The notes under the pieces were generated by a model. The model was given only the letters and a program-made list of their open reading frames with translations. It ran no database searches and was not told where the DNA came from. The position numbers were made by a program, and so were the translations under genes. Source: Motiliproteus sp036960175 (GTDB lineage: Bacteria; Pseudomonadota; Gammaproteobacteria; Pseudomonadales; Balneatricaceae). From it: a stretch of DNA of 64,000 nucleotides. Positions 41,264 through 51,365 of the stretch are shown in pieces (the first letter of the stretch is position 1; every line of letters begins with the position of its first letter). The DNA is taken from assembly GCA_036960175.1 (NCBI GenBank), contig JBALWH010000004.1, positions 149,865 through 213,864 of the forward strand, given 5' to 3'.

Positions 41264-43354
41264 ATGTCGGTGAATATTAAAACAATGAAACTGCTGGTTA
41301 CTGCTCCTTTTAAAGCTGCATTGCTAGCGCTGGTGGCACTGGTTTTATACAGCGGTGTTAGCCGTGCCGAAGTTCAGATAACCGATACGACCTTTGTCGC
41401 TTTGCCCGGCAATCGTATGGAGCTTCGCCTCGATTTTGACGCCCCTCCACCGTTGCCGCGTTCTTATATGATCGATGACCCTGCAAGGGTGGTGCTGGAT
41501 CTTTGGGGCGCTACTAACGGGCTGGGAACTAAAAACGTCGATATTAAAAGTGGCCAGGTCGATAGTATTAGTTTTGCTGAAGTAAAGGGTCGGGTTCGAG
41601 TGATTGCGAATCTTTATGAGGCTGCAGAATATGACGCTTATGTTGAAGGCAACAGTCTATTTGTCGTCTTTGGTGCCGGTGCCGTTGCTGCTGTAGAAGC
41701 GGCAACACCAGAAAATCTTACGCTGGCTGCCAAAGCCAAAGCGGCCAGAACAACAGTGCAGGATATCGATTTTCGCCGTATCGAAGGTGATCTTGGGCGT
41801 ATCTTAATTACTCTGACTGATAGCAAAGCTGGCGTTGATATTGTCGAGGAGGGCTCTAACGTCATTATTAATTTGATTGGTGCGAAGTTACCTCCCGAAT
41901 TAGAGCAGCGTATGGATGTTCAGGATTTCTCGACTCCTGTTACTTTTGTCGATGCTATGGCTGATGGCAACAACAGCAGTATTCTGATTAAACCTTCGGC
42001 AGAACCCTACGACTATCTTGCCTATCAGTCCGACAATCAGCTAATAGTCGATTTCAAGCCAGTAACAGATTCCGAGATCGATGAGCGTGACCGCGACCGT
42101 TTCCCGTATACCGGTGAGAAGTTGAGCTTGAATTTCCAAGACATTGACATTCGATCTGTGCTGCAAATTATTGCCGATGTTACTGATATGAACTTGGTCG
42201 TCAGTGATACGGTCGGTGGCAATATTACTCTGCGATTGAAGAACGTGCCTTGGGATCAAGCGTTAGAGCTGGTATTGAAAACCAAGAGTTTGGACAAGCG
42301 GGTTATTGGTAACGTGATGATGGTTGCTCCAGCGGCAGAAATTGCGGAACGCGAACGATTCGAACTTGAAACAAATAAGCAAGTAGCGGAACTGGCTCCT
42401 TTAAATACCATTTTTTTACAGGTGAATTACGCCAAGGCCGCAGACCTTGTAGCCTTGTTAAGCACCGATCAGGGCTTGTTATCTGAGCGTGGTAGTATCA
42501 AATCGGATCCTCGCACTAACCTACTGCTGATTCAGGACACGGAAAAAAACATCTCTAAGGTTCGTCGGGCACTGAAGAAATTAGATATTCCCGTGCGGCA
42601 GGTTATGATTGAAGCGCGTATCGTTACCGTTACTACGGATGCAAGTAAGGAGTTAGGTGTTAAGTGGGGTGCTAGTGCCGTCAATAATGGTGATCGCCGT
42701 ATAGTGCTGGGTGCCACCTCTTCAGATGTTGCCGGTGCAGGGGGGCCTACTCAACCATCCTTACCCTCCAACCTGAATGTAGACCTTGGTGCGACCTTGG
42801 CCGGTGCCTCTGCATTTGCCATTGGTATTGGTACAGATAGCAGGTTGTTGCAGTTTGAAATTTCTGCCCTGGAATCTGACGGACAAGCGGAGGTTGTGTC
42901 CCAGCCAAAGATTATTACCGCCAACGGTAAGCCAGCAAAAATCTTGTCTGGTGATGAAATTCCGTTCCAGTCTGTGGAGGATGGAGAAGTTAGCATTGAG
43001 TTTAAGGAAGTCGTTCTTTCGCTCGATGTGACTCCTCAGATAACGCCGGATAATCGCATTATTTTGGATTTGAAGGTTAACCAGGATTCTGTCGGTGAGG
43101 CGCTTCCTAATGGTGAAGTAGGTATAATCACCAATGAAGTGGAAACTCAGGTTTTGGTGGATAACGGTGAAACCATCGTGCTTGGTGGCGTGTTTAAGAA
43201 TGAGTCTAGGGAGGTTGTTAATAAGGTGCCTTTCTTTGGTGACCTTCCTGTCATTGGGAATCTCTTTAAGTCGCGATTGAGTGTGAATGCCAAGACCGAG
43301 TTGCTGATCTTTATTACTCCAAAAATTCTCGAGGAGTCAGTCACTGCCCGTTAA
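41264..43354 (+). CDS. pilQ: Type IV pilus secretin PilQ
   Basis: About 696 residues, signal peptide ending SRAEV. Two AMIN domains that bind peptidoglycan (MELRLDFDAPPPLPRSYMID; IDFRRIEGDLGRILI), an STN/N0 domain (LSLNFQDIDIRSVLQIIADV), an N1 domain and the secretin gate (VSQPKIITANGKPAKI; ETIVLGGVFKNE; TELLIFITPKI). Start uncertain: ATG 41264, GTG 41270 or ATG 41285 are all possible, with only a weak AGG box before the first two. Confidence 0.93.
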   Translation: MSVNIKTMKLLVTAPFKAALLALVALVLYSGVSRAEVQITDTTFVALPGNRMELRLDFDAPPPLPRSYMIDDPARVVLDLWGATNGLGTKNVDIKSGQVDSISFAEVKGRVRVIANLYEAAEYDAYVEGNSLFVVFGAGAVAAVEAATPENLTLAAKAKAARTTVQDIDFRRIEGDLGRILITLTDSKAGVDIVEEGSNVIINLIGAKLPPELEQRMDVQDFSTPVTFVDAMADGNNSSILIKPSAEPYDYLAYQSDNQLIVDFKPVTDSEIDERDRDRFPYTGEKLSLNFQDIDIRSVLQIIADVTDMNLVVSDTVGGNITLRLKNVPWDQALELVLKTKSLDKRVIGNVMMVAPAAEIAERERFELETNKQVAELAPLNTIFLQVNYAKAADLVALLSTDQGLLSERGSIKSDPRTNLLLIQDTEKNISKVRRALKKLDIPVRQVMIEARIVTVTTDASKELGVKWGASAVNNGDRRIVLGATSSDVAGAGGPTQPSLPSNLNVDLGATLAGASAFAIGIGTDSRLLQFEISALESDGQAEVVSQPKIITANGKPAKILSGDEIPFQSVEDGEVSIEFKEVVLSLDVTPQITPDNRIILDLKVNQDSVGEALPNGEVGIITNEVETQVLVDNGETIVLGGVFKNESREVVNKVPFFGDLPVIGNLFKSRLSVNAKTELLIFITPKILEESVTAR

Positions 43355-43377
43355 TTTCGGAGCTGACGTAGTACGTT

Positions 43378-43887
43378 TTGAATATATTTCTTATTGGGCC
43401 TATGGGAGCAGGAAAGAGCACCATAGGCCGTCTTCTTTCTAAAGAGCTGCATTTGGACTTCAAGGACTCTGATAAAGAGATTGAGGAGCATGCCGGTGCC
43501 GATATTCCTTGGATCTTTGATGTTGAGGGTGAAGAGGGTTTCAGAAAGCGGGAGGCCGTTGCTATTGAGGGCCTGACCCGTCTTTCTAATATAGTGTTGG
43601 CAACTGGCGGTGGTGCTGTTTTAAAGCAGCAGAACCGCCAATTTCTGCAGTCCAGAGGCACCCTTATCTATCTGCATGCATCCATCGAGCAGCAGGTGGA
43701 ACGTACTGCTAAGGACCGTAATCGACCCTTGTTGCAGGCGAAGAATCCGGCCCAAGTGCTAGCAGAGCTGATGGCGATACGTGATCCAATTTATAGAGAC
43801 TGTTGTGACTATATGATTAAAACCGATGGTCGTCGTCCGAAGATCGTTGTCAGAGAAATCATCCAGCATCTGGATATATCAATTTAG
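43378..43887 (+). CDS. aroK: Shikimate kinase
   Basis: 169 residues, start TTG 43378 (NIFLIGPMGAGKST follows at once, so no start farther in is possible). Walker A GPMGAGKST, substrate Asp in DFKDSDKEIE, ATGGGAV and lid RNRPLL. Phosphorylates shikimate in the aromatic pathway. 23 bp after pilQ, 15 bp before aroB. Confidence 0.95.
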   Translation: MNIFLIGPMGAGKSTIGRLLSKELHLDFKDSDKEIEEHAGADIPWIFDVEGEEGFRKREAVAIEGLTRLSNIVLATGGGAVLKQQNRQFLQSRGTLIYLHASIEQQVERTAKDRNRPLLQAKNPAQVLAELMAIRDPIYRDCCDYMIKTDGRRPKIVVREIIQHLDISI

Positions 43888-43902
43888 AGGTTTTAAGCTG
43901 CT

Positions 43903-44982
43903 ATGCAGAAGCTAGATGTTGACCTGGGTGAACGCTCCTATCCCATTTTTATTGGTACTCAGCTGCTTACTGCGGCTCAGCTCTGGACTCCTTATATCAA
44001 AGGAAGTCAGGTGATGATCGTCACCAATGAGACCATTGCTCCACTTTATCTTGAGCAGATAGAACGGGCACTGTCAGGCAAGCAGCTGGCTTCAGTAATT
44101 CTGCCCGATGGTGAGCGCTATAAGAACCTAGATACCCTCAATTTGATTTTTGATGCCTTGTTGCAGCAGCGCCATAATCGTACAACCACTTTAGTAGCGC
44201 TCGGTGGTGGTGTGGTTGGTGACATGACCGGATTTGCTGCAGCGAGTTACCAAAGGGGGGTTGATTTTATTCAGATTCCGACGACATTGTTGTCACAGGT
44301 CGATTCTTCCGTTGGCGGAAAAACGGGAGTGAATCATGCCTTAGGCAAGAATATGATCGGTGCTTTTCACCAGCCACAGTGTGTGTTGATTGATACGAAC
44401 ACACTTAATACCCTTCCGGACAAAGAACTTTCGGCGGGTTTGGCTGAAGTTATAAAATACGGCCTTATCCTGGAGCCAGAATTTATGGGTTGGCTGGAGC
44501 AGAATATGGATCGTCTTCGGGCCAAGGATCCAGGGGCTTTAGCAGAGGCTATACGGCGCTCTTGTGAATGCAAAGCTAAGGTTGTTGTCGAAGATGAAAA
44601 AGAGGCAGGCAGGCGAGCTTTGTTAAATCTGGGTCACACCTTTGGGCATGCTATTGAGACCCATGTCGGCTACGGTGCATGGTTACACGGCGAAGCTGTT
44701 GCTGCAGGCACGGTCTTGGCGGCACAGTTATCCCGGCGTTTGGGCTTTATCTCCGAAGGTGATGTGGATCGTGTCTGTGCTATTCTCGATGCAGCCAATC
44801 TACCCCTGGCGCCGCCATCAGGCATGACAGTCGAGCATTTTATTGATCTGATGGCGGTTGATAAAAAAGTAATTGATGGGCAGTTACGGTTAGTATTGCT
44901 AAATGCCTTGGGTGACGGCGTTGTAACCGCAGATTTTTCGGAAGCTGCGTTGCGGGCAACATTATCAGATGCTGTTGTCTAG
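43903..44982 (+). CDS. aroB: 3-dehydroquinate synthase
   Basis: 359 residues. NAD-binding GGGVVGDMTGFAAASYQRG, zinc ligands in AEVIKYGLI, NLGHTFGHAIE and LHGEAVAAG. Second step of the shikimate pathway. Directly follows aroK and precedes damX, as in Escherichia coli. Confidence 0.97.
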   Translation: MQKLDVDLGERSYPIFIGTQLLTAAQLWTPYIKGSQVMIVTNETIAPLYLEQIERALSGKQLASVILPDGERYKNLDTLNLIFDALLQQRHNRTTTLVALGGGVVGDMTGFAAASYQRGVDFIQIPTTLLSQVDSSVGGKTGVNHALGKNMIGAFHQPQCVLIDTNTLNTLPDKELSAGLAEVIKYGLILEPEFMGWLEQNMDRLRAKDPGALAEAIRRSCECKAKVVVEDEKEAGRRALLNLGHTFGHAIETHVGYGAWLHGEAVAAGTVLAAQLSRRLGFISEGDVDRVCAILDAANLPLAPPSGMTVEHFIDLMAVDKKVIDGQLRLVLLNALGDGVVTADFSEAALRATLSDAVV

Positions 44983-44997
44983 AGACTGGAAATAACT

Positions 44998-46659
44998 ATG
45001 CTGTCGACTAGGTCGGACGCCTCCAAGGGGGCTTTTTCTGAGCGTATGGCTGAGCTCGCTCCGACGCTGAATAGGCAAACGGAGCAGGGTGAGTTTTATT
45101 TGCCTGTATCTCATGTTCAGATTCTCGAAAAAGTTGAGCACCTAAGTCGCTACAGTAACTTCATTCAAATCGTTATCGGTGTAGCCGGTAGCGGTAAATC
45201 TACCTTGTTGAAACAGTTTTACCCTGCTGACGATGACAGCGGGGTGCAGGCCTGTTTTATTGCCGCAGAAAATGTCTCTAACATATCTGTTTTACTAGAT
45301 ATGTTAACCGAGCAGTTAAAAATTGATTTGCCGGTCACCGCCGATGATGAAGACAAGTTACAAGCAATATATGAATATGCAGACCTGCTGCAGGATATCT
45401 CTCGGCTATTTTTGATTGTCGTAGATGATGCCGAAAAACTTGGCGACGACTGTCTTGATTTATTGGTTAATCTGCTGCCATCTATTCAAAATCCAGACGC
45501 TCGGCCTCATGTGGTACTCTTTTCATTACCCGTGCTTGCTGAACGGATGAATGCTAGTGCGCGGTTTAAGAGAACGGTTGATGCGAGTTGTCATTTTGTC
45601 GAGCTTAAGCCCTTTGAGCTGGAGGAGGTTCAAGGCTTTATTCAGCACAACTTTGCTGCTGAGGCTGAGTTGTTTGATCCTAAGCTAATCAGCAGGCTGC
45701 ACCAGGAATCATTTGGTTTGCCCGGGCGGATACCTAAAGTCTTGGAGAAACTGCTCTCAGTGGGTGGTGACAGGCCTATGGAAGGGCCTAGCAATGCTAT
45801 TTCCTGGTTGCGCTTTCCTAGATTGCATTTAATGTTGGCCGTTGTCGTTACGGCAATAGCAGTGGCTACATTGATTGGTTTTCCCGATACCGCTGATGAA
45901 ATTGCCAGGGATCGGATTCGGGTGGATTTGCCCGTCCCAGCTCAAGCGGATAGAGAGCAGGTGGTGCTGGCGCAAACTGATCCAGCGCTGAGTCTTGAGC
46001 AACGGTTGAAAGAAGCCGATGCTCGTTTGCAGGCAGAGGTGAAAGCCGGTCTGAATGCAGAGGCCATGCAATTAAAGATTGAAAGTCAGGTGTCTGATAA
46101 GGTTCGGTCAGCTTCGCCGAAGGTAGAGCCAGCAGGCGAAGTTGAGACGACTTCACTGTTAACGGTAGCACCGGTAGCGCCAGTGATAGAAAGTTCCAGT
46201 GCTGCTGTTAATAGCAAAACTGACGCTGCTGCACCAAAGAAGCTGATTTTGAAAATTCCTGAGGTTAAGGCAGCTAAGAGGGCAGAGGCTGTTGTAACCG
46301 AGGCTAATCCAGGTGCGACGGTCAAAGTTGCTCCTAAGGCTCAGGCCAAGCGTTCTTCTCCTTATTTACGAGAAGATGAGCTATTAAGCTGGAACCCAAA
46401 GGGCTATACCCTGCAAATGTTGGGTGCGCGTAAGGAGTTGAGCGTCGCCCAGTTTATTAAGGCGCAGGCAAAGAAAGACGATTTCTATTACTTTTCGACG
46501 ATGTATAAGGGTAAACCCTGGTATGTTGTCGTTTTTGGCAACTATTCCAATCGCGATAAGGCTATTTTAGCCGTGGCGAATCTGCCTGCAAATCTGCGTC
46601 GGAAAAAGCCCTGGGCCCGCAGCATTCAAGGCGTCCAGGAGGATATTAAACGTAAGTGA
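44998..46659 (+). CDS. damX: DamX-like AAA/SPOR division protein
   Basis: 553 residues. N-terminal AAA domain with Walker A GVAGSGKSTLLKQF (about 62-75), Walker B LIVVDDAEKL, one membrane segment at about 278-296, a long Ala/Lys/Glu-rich periplasmic linker and a C-terminal SPOR domain (YTLQMLGARKELSVAQFI; WYVVVFGNYSNRDKA). Longer than enteric DamX owing to the cytosolic ATPase, the form seen in Pseudomonas and Oceanospirillales. Septal glycan binding is expected. Confidence 0.9.
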   Translation: MLSTRSDASKGAFSERMAELAPTLNRQTEQGEFYLPVSHVQILEKVEHLSRYSNFIQIVIGVAGSGKSTLLKQFYPADDDSGVQACFIAAENVSNISVLLDMLTEQLKIDLPVTADDEDKLQAIYEYADLLQDISRLFLIVVDDAEKLGDDCLDLLVNLLPSIQNPDARPHVVLFSLPVLAERMNASARFKRTVDASCHFVELKPFELEEVQGFIQHNFAAEAELFDPKLISRLHQESFGLPGRIPKVLEKLLSVGGDRPMEGPSNAISWLRFPRLHLMLAVVVTAIAVATLIGFPDTADEIARDRIRVDLPVPAQADREQVVLAQTDPALSLEQRLKEADARLQAEVKAGLNAEAMQLKIESQVSDKVRSASPKVEPAGEVETTSLLTVAPVAPVIESSSAAVNSKTDAAAPKKLILKIPEVKAAKRAEAVVTEANPGATVKVAPKAQAKRSSPYLREDELLSWNPKGYTLQMLGARKELSVAQFIKAQAKKDDFYYFSTMYKGKPWYVVVFGNYSNRDKAILAVANLPANLRRKKPWARSIQGVQEDIKRK

Positions 46660-46838
46660 AAAAGTCCCCTCACACCCCTCTTAACCCTTATTGTTAAGCC
46701 GAGCAGGCTGTTCAATTTGTCCTTAGCGCCTTTCGCAGGTAAAATGCTGGTCCCTTTTTGTCAGTAATTAGGTGTCGTGTTACTTAGAGTTTATTACTAA
46801 GCTGCTGATTGTAAAGAATGTTTATGTGAGAAAAGCAT

Positions 46839-49800
46839 ATGAAGACAGGACTGTATCGCCCTGGCGAGTTTAAGGATAATTGTGGCTTTGGCCTGATGGC
46901 CCATATTAAAGGTGATAGCAGTCACACGCTGTTACTGAAGGCTATTGAGTCCTTGACCTGCATGACACACCGCGGTGGTATCGCTGCCGATGGAAAAACA
47001 GGTGATGGCTGTGGCCTTTTGTTGCAAAAGCCGGATAGCTTTTTGCGTATTCAGGCAAAAGAGTGTTTTTCAGCAGAGCTGACCGATCTGTATGGCATAG
47101 GTATGGTTTTCCTTTCTCGGGAAAGCGATAAGGCCGAAGCTGCCCGCGCATGCTTGAATAAAGAACTCGAAGCCGAGGGGCTTGAAGTCGTAGGCTGGCG
47201 TGTGGTGCCGACCGATCCTTCATCCTGTGGTCCTATTGGCTTGGAAACGCTGCCACAAATTGAACAGGTGTTTGTTAATGCAGCCGGCAAAAACACCGAA
47301 CAGCTGACTGTCAGTCTGTACGTTGCACGGCGCAAGGCAGAAGTCGCCCTCACTAGCGATCAAGATTTTTATATTTGTAGTTTGTCTAGCACTGTCCTGT
47401 CCTATAAGGGCTTGGTGATGCCTGCTGATCTGACTAGCTTCTATAAGGACCTGGGTGATGAGCGGATGGAGACAGCTATCTGTGTCTTCCATCAGCGTTT
47501 CTCTACCAATACCGCCCCTCGCTGGCCGCTGGCTCAACCGTTCCGCACCATCGCTCATAACGGTGAGATTAATACCATTGAAGGTAACCGCAGCTGGGCC
47601 AATGCCCGTTCCAGTAAGTTCCAAACGGACTTGCTACCGAATCTTCAGGAATTGCAGCCGATGGTTAATACCACTGGTTCCGACTCATCCAGTCTCGACA
47701 ACATGGTCGAACTGATGGTTGCTGGTGGCATGGAAATCTACCGAGCCGTGCGGATGTTGATTCCACCCGCGTGGCAGAATGTAGACACCATGGATCCGGA
47801 CCTGCGTGCGTTCTATGAATACAACTCCATGCATATGGAGCCTTGGGATGGTCCCGCGGGTCTGGTAATGACCGATGGCCGCACCGCGGTTTGCATGTTG
47901 GATCGCAACGGTTTGCGTCCTTCTCGTTGGGTTATCACCAAAGACGGAATTCTCTGCACCGCCTCCGAAATCGGTACCTATGATTACAAGCCGGAAGATG
48001 TGGTTGCCAAAGGGCGCGTTGGTCCTGGCCAGATCCTTGCGGTGGATACCGACACTGGAGAAGTGCTGCACACAGAAGACGTTGATAACCGTTTGAAGAG
48101 TTCCAATCCCTATAAAAAGTGGTTGAAAGAACAGTCTACGCGTCTGGAATCACACATGCGTGATGAAGATGAAAACTTTAAGGTTTTTACTCCTGATCAG
48201 CTAAAGACTCACATGAAAATGTTCCAGGTCAGCTTTGAAGAGCGTGATCAGGTACTGCGTCCCATGGCCGAATCTGGTCAGGAAGCGGTGGGTTCCATGG
48301 GTGATGATACCCCGATGGCCGTTCTATCTGAGCGAATTCGGCCCTTATCGGATTATTTCCGTCAGCAATTTGCACAGGTGACCAATCCACCGATCGATCC
48401 ATTGCGTGAAGCGGTGGTTATGTCAATGGAGACCTGTTTGGGTGCCGAGCGTAACGTATTTGTAGATACTCCAGAACACGCTAACCGCATTATTCTGGGT
48501 TCTCCGATATTGTCTCCGCGCAAATATCAGAAAATCCATGGCAATGAATTACCTGGTTTCGAGAGCCATCATTTTCAGATCAACTACGATCCGCAGGTGG
48601 GTCTGAAAAATGCTATTAGCAATCTGTGCGATGAGGCAGAACAGGCTGTTCGTGACGGAAAAGTTATCCTGATTCTTTCCGATCGTAACTTGAAGCAGGG
48701 GCTGTTGCCGATTCCTGCGCTGATGGCGACGGGTGCTGTTCATCATCGCCTGATTGAGAAAGGTCTACGTTGCGATACTAATATCGTCGTCGATACGGGT
48801 ACTGCTCGTGATTCTCATCAAATGGCCGTGCTATTTGGCTTCGGTGCAACGGCTGTTTATCCGTATCTGTCTTACCGGGTAATCAACGATATGGTTGCAA
48901 CCGGCGAGATTGTCGGTGACGCAATCGCCTGTCACGGTAATTATCGCAAAGGCATTAACAAAGGCATGCTGAAGATCCTGTCGAAGATGGGTATCTCGAC
49001 CATTGCCTCCTACCGAGGTGCGCAGCTATTTGAGGCCGTCGGCCTCAGTAGTGATGTGGTTGATCTTTGCTTCAGTGGCGTTTCCAGCCGCATTGAAGGC
49101 GCAGCCTTCTATGATTTTCAGCGTGAGCATGAAATGCTGTCAAAGCATGCCTGGACGCTACGTAAAGCCATTGACCAGGGCGGCATGCTGAAGTTTGTTC
49201 ACGGCAAGGAATACCATGCCTATAACCCTGATGTGATTGGTACCATCCAAAAGGCGGTGCAGAATCATGATCAAGGCGCTTACCGGGAGTACGCCGGTTT
49301 AGTTAATAATCGTCCCGTGACTACATTGCGAGACCTGTTCAAGCTGAAAGACACTAAGTCCATCAGTCTTGATCAGGTGGAGCCGGTTGGGGAGATTTTC
49401 AAGCGTTTCGATTCCGCTGCCATGTCACTCGGCGCGCTGTCCCCAGAGGCCCATGAAGCCCTGGCTATGGCGATGAATGACCTGGGTGGTCGTTCCAACT
49501 CCGGTGAAGGCGGTGAAGATCCAGCCCGTTTCGGCACTAACCGCCGCTCTAAGATCAAGCAGATTGCCTCAGGTCGATTCGGCGTGACGCCACATTATTT
49601 GGTTAATGCAGAAGTGCTGCAGATCAAAGTGGCGCAAGGGGCTAAGCCGGGCGAAGGTGGTCAGCTACCGGGCGGCAAGGTCAATGAACTGATCGCCAGA
49701 CTGCGCTACTCGGTGCCGGGTGTGACGCTTATTTCACCTCCTCCTCACCACGACATTTATTCGATTGAGGATTTGGCCCAGCTAATCTTCGACCTGAAAC

Positions 49801-51284
49801 AGGTCAATCCTGAGGCCCTAGTCTCAGTGAAGCTGGTATCACGCCCTGGCGTTGGTACTATCGCTGCCGGTGTGGCCAAGGCTTATGCTGATCTGATTAC
49901 CATTTCTGGTTACGACGGTGGTACTGCGGCCAGTCCGCTGACCTCTATTCGCCATGCTGGTTCTCCTTGGGAGATAGGCTTGAGCGAAACCCATCAGGCG
50001 CTTTGCATTAACGGCTTGCGTCATAAGGTTCGGGTTCAGGCCGATGGTGGATTGAAGACCGGTCTGGATGTGATCAAGGCAGCCATCCTGGGTGCAGAAA
50101 GCTTCGGCTTTGGTACTCTGCCGATGGTTGCTCTAGGGTGTAAGTACTTGCGTATCTGTCATCTTAATAATTGTGCCACCGGAATTGCTACGCAAAAAGA
50201 TTACCTACGTTCCAAGCACTTTATCGGCACCGTCGAGATGGTGAAAAGCTTGTTTACCTTCATTGCTGAGGAGACTCGAGAGTGGATGGCTAAGCTGGGT
50301 GTGAGTAGTCTGGATCAGCTGGTTGGACGTACTGACTTGTTAGAAATATTGCCGGGTAATACTGATAAGCAAAAAGGACTGGACCTAACTCCCATCCTGC
50401 AGAATGATTTTGTCGATACAAGTAAGCCTCAGACCTGTCAGGTGGAGAGTAACCCCCCCTATGACTGCGGTGAGCTCAATCAGAAGATCGTAGCAGCCTG
50501 CCGTGATGCAGTCGTCAACAAGAGTGGCGGCGACTTTGAGTTTGCAACGACTAACTGTGATCGTTCTGTCGGCGCTACACTGTCTGGCCAAATTGCTAAG
50601 CTTTATGGCAACCTGGGCATGTCAGATCAGGCCATTAACCTGCGCCTTAAGGGTATTGCTGGTCAAAGCTTCGGGGTTTGGAATGCCGGTGGTTTGAATC
50701 TTTATCTAGAAGGTGATGCTAACGACTATGTTGGTAAAGGCATGGCTGGCGGTAAGATTGTTATCCGCCCACCAGACGGTAGTGAGTTCGAGACCCAGAA
50801 GACGTCCATCGTTGGTAACACCTGCCTTTACGGGGCAACCGGTGGCCGTCTGTTTGCCGCAGGTTGTGCTGGTGAGCGTTTTGGCGTACGTAATTCTGGT
50901 GCTCATGCGGTTATCGAAGGTGCTGGTGACCATTGCTGTGAATACATGACCGGGGGTCAGATCACAGTGCTGGGCAATACTGGCTATAACTTTGGTGCTG
51001 GTATGACCGGAGGTTTTGCCTATGTGCTGGATCTAGATCGTAGCTTCGTGGATAAATATAACCACGAACTGGTCGAAATTCACCGCATCAGTAATTACCA
51101 CATGGAGGCGTATCGTAATCACCTCCGCGCTGTAATAACTGAATATGTCCGAGAAACTCAGAGTGCCTGGGGTCAGCAAATCCTAGAAGTCTTTGACGAT
51201 TACATTACCAAGTTCTGGCTGGTTAAACCTAAGGCCGCCAGTCTAGGTGAGTTGCTCGACAGTATGCGTTCGCGCCCGGAATAG
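46839..51284 (+). CDS. gltB: Glutamate synthase (NADPH) large subunit
   Basis: 1481 residues. The N-terminal class II amidotransferase begins at Cys15 (FKDNCGFGLMAHIKG) after a short propeptide. The central and FMN domains include GGRSNSGEGGEDP and GYDGGTAASP. The 3Fe-4S ligands are in CKYLRICHLNNCATGIATQ. A C-terminal GXGXG helix follows (GNTCLYGATGGRLFAAG). Makes glutamate from glutamine and 2-oxoglutarate with gltD. Confidence 0.97.
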   Translation: MKTGLYRPGEFKDNCGFGLMAHIKGDSSHTLLLKAIESLTCMTHRGGIAADGKTGDGCGLLLQKPDSFLRIQAKECFSAELTDLYGIGMVFLSRESDKAEAARACLNKELEAEGLEVVGWRVVPTDPSSCGPIGLETLPQIEQVFVNAAGKNTEQLTVSLYVARRKAEVALTSDQDFYICSLSSTVLSYKGLVMPADLTSFYKDLGDERMETAICVFHQRFSTNTAPRWPLAQPFRTIAHNGEINTIEGNRSWANARSSKFQTDLLPNLQELQPMVNTTGSDSSSLDNMVELMVAGGMEIYRAVRMLIPPAWQNVDTMDPDLRAFYEYNSMHMEPWDGPAGLVMTDGRTAVCMLDRNGLRPSRWVITKDGILCTASEIGTYDYKPEDVVAKGRVGPGQILAVDTDTGEVLHTEDVDNRLKSSNPYKKWLKEQSTRLESHMRDEDENFKVFTPDQLKTHMKMFQVSFEERDQVLRPMAESGQEAVGSMGDDTPMAVLSERIRPLSDYFRQQFAQVTNPPIDPLREAVVMSMETCLGAERNVFVDTPEHANRIILGSPILSPRKYQKIHGNELPGFESHHFQINYDPQVGLKNAISNLCDEAEQAVRDGKVILILSDRNLKQGLLPIPALMATGAVHHRLIEKGLRCDTNIVVDTGTARDSHQMAVLFGFGATAVYPYLSYRVINDMVATGEIVGDAIACHGNYRKGINKGMLKILSKMGISTIASYRGAQLFEAVGLSSDVVDLCFSGVSSRIEGAAFYDFQREHEMLSKHAWTLRKAIDQGGMLKFVHGKEYHAYNPDVIGTIQKAVQNHDQGAYREYAGLVNNRPVTTLRDLFKLKDTKSISLDQVEPVGEIFKRFDSAAMSLGALSPEAHEALAMAMNDLGGRSNSGEGGEDPARFGTNRRSKIKQIASGRFGVTPHYLVNAEVLQIKVAQGAKPGEGGQLPGGKVNELIARLRYSVPGVTLISPPPHHDIYSIEDLAQLIFDLKQVNPEALVSVKLVSRPGVGTIAAGVAKAYADLITISGYDGGTAASPLTSIRHAGSPWEIGLSETHQALCINGLRHKVRVQADGGLKTGLDVIKAAILGAESFGFGTLPMVALGCKYLRICHLNNCATGIATQKDYLRSKHFIGTVEMVKSLFTFIAEETREWMAKLGVSSLDQLVGRTDLLEILPGNTDKQKGLDLTPILQNDFVDTSKPQTCQVESNPPYDCGELNQKIVAACRDAVVNKSGGDFEFATTNCDRSVGATLSGQIAKLYGNLGMSDQAINLRLKGIAGQSFGVWNAGGLNLYLEGDANDYVGKGMAGGKIVIRPPDGSEFETQKTSIVGNTCLYGATGGRLFAAGCAGERFGVRNSGAHAVIEGAGDHCCEYMTGGQITVLGNTGYNFGAGMTGGFAYVLDLDRSFVDKYNHELVEIHRISNYHMEAYRNHLRAVITEYVRETQSAWGQQILEVFDDYITKFWLVKPKAASLGELLDSMRSRPE

Positions 51285-51365
51285 CCGGATAGTTTTAGCG
51301 TTCGAGTTATCCGAAGGGTTTGTGTTGCCGCTATGGCGGCAACCGAGAAATGAGGACTGGGTGTA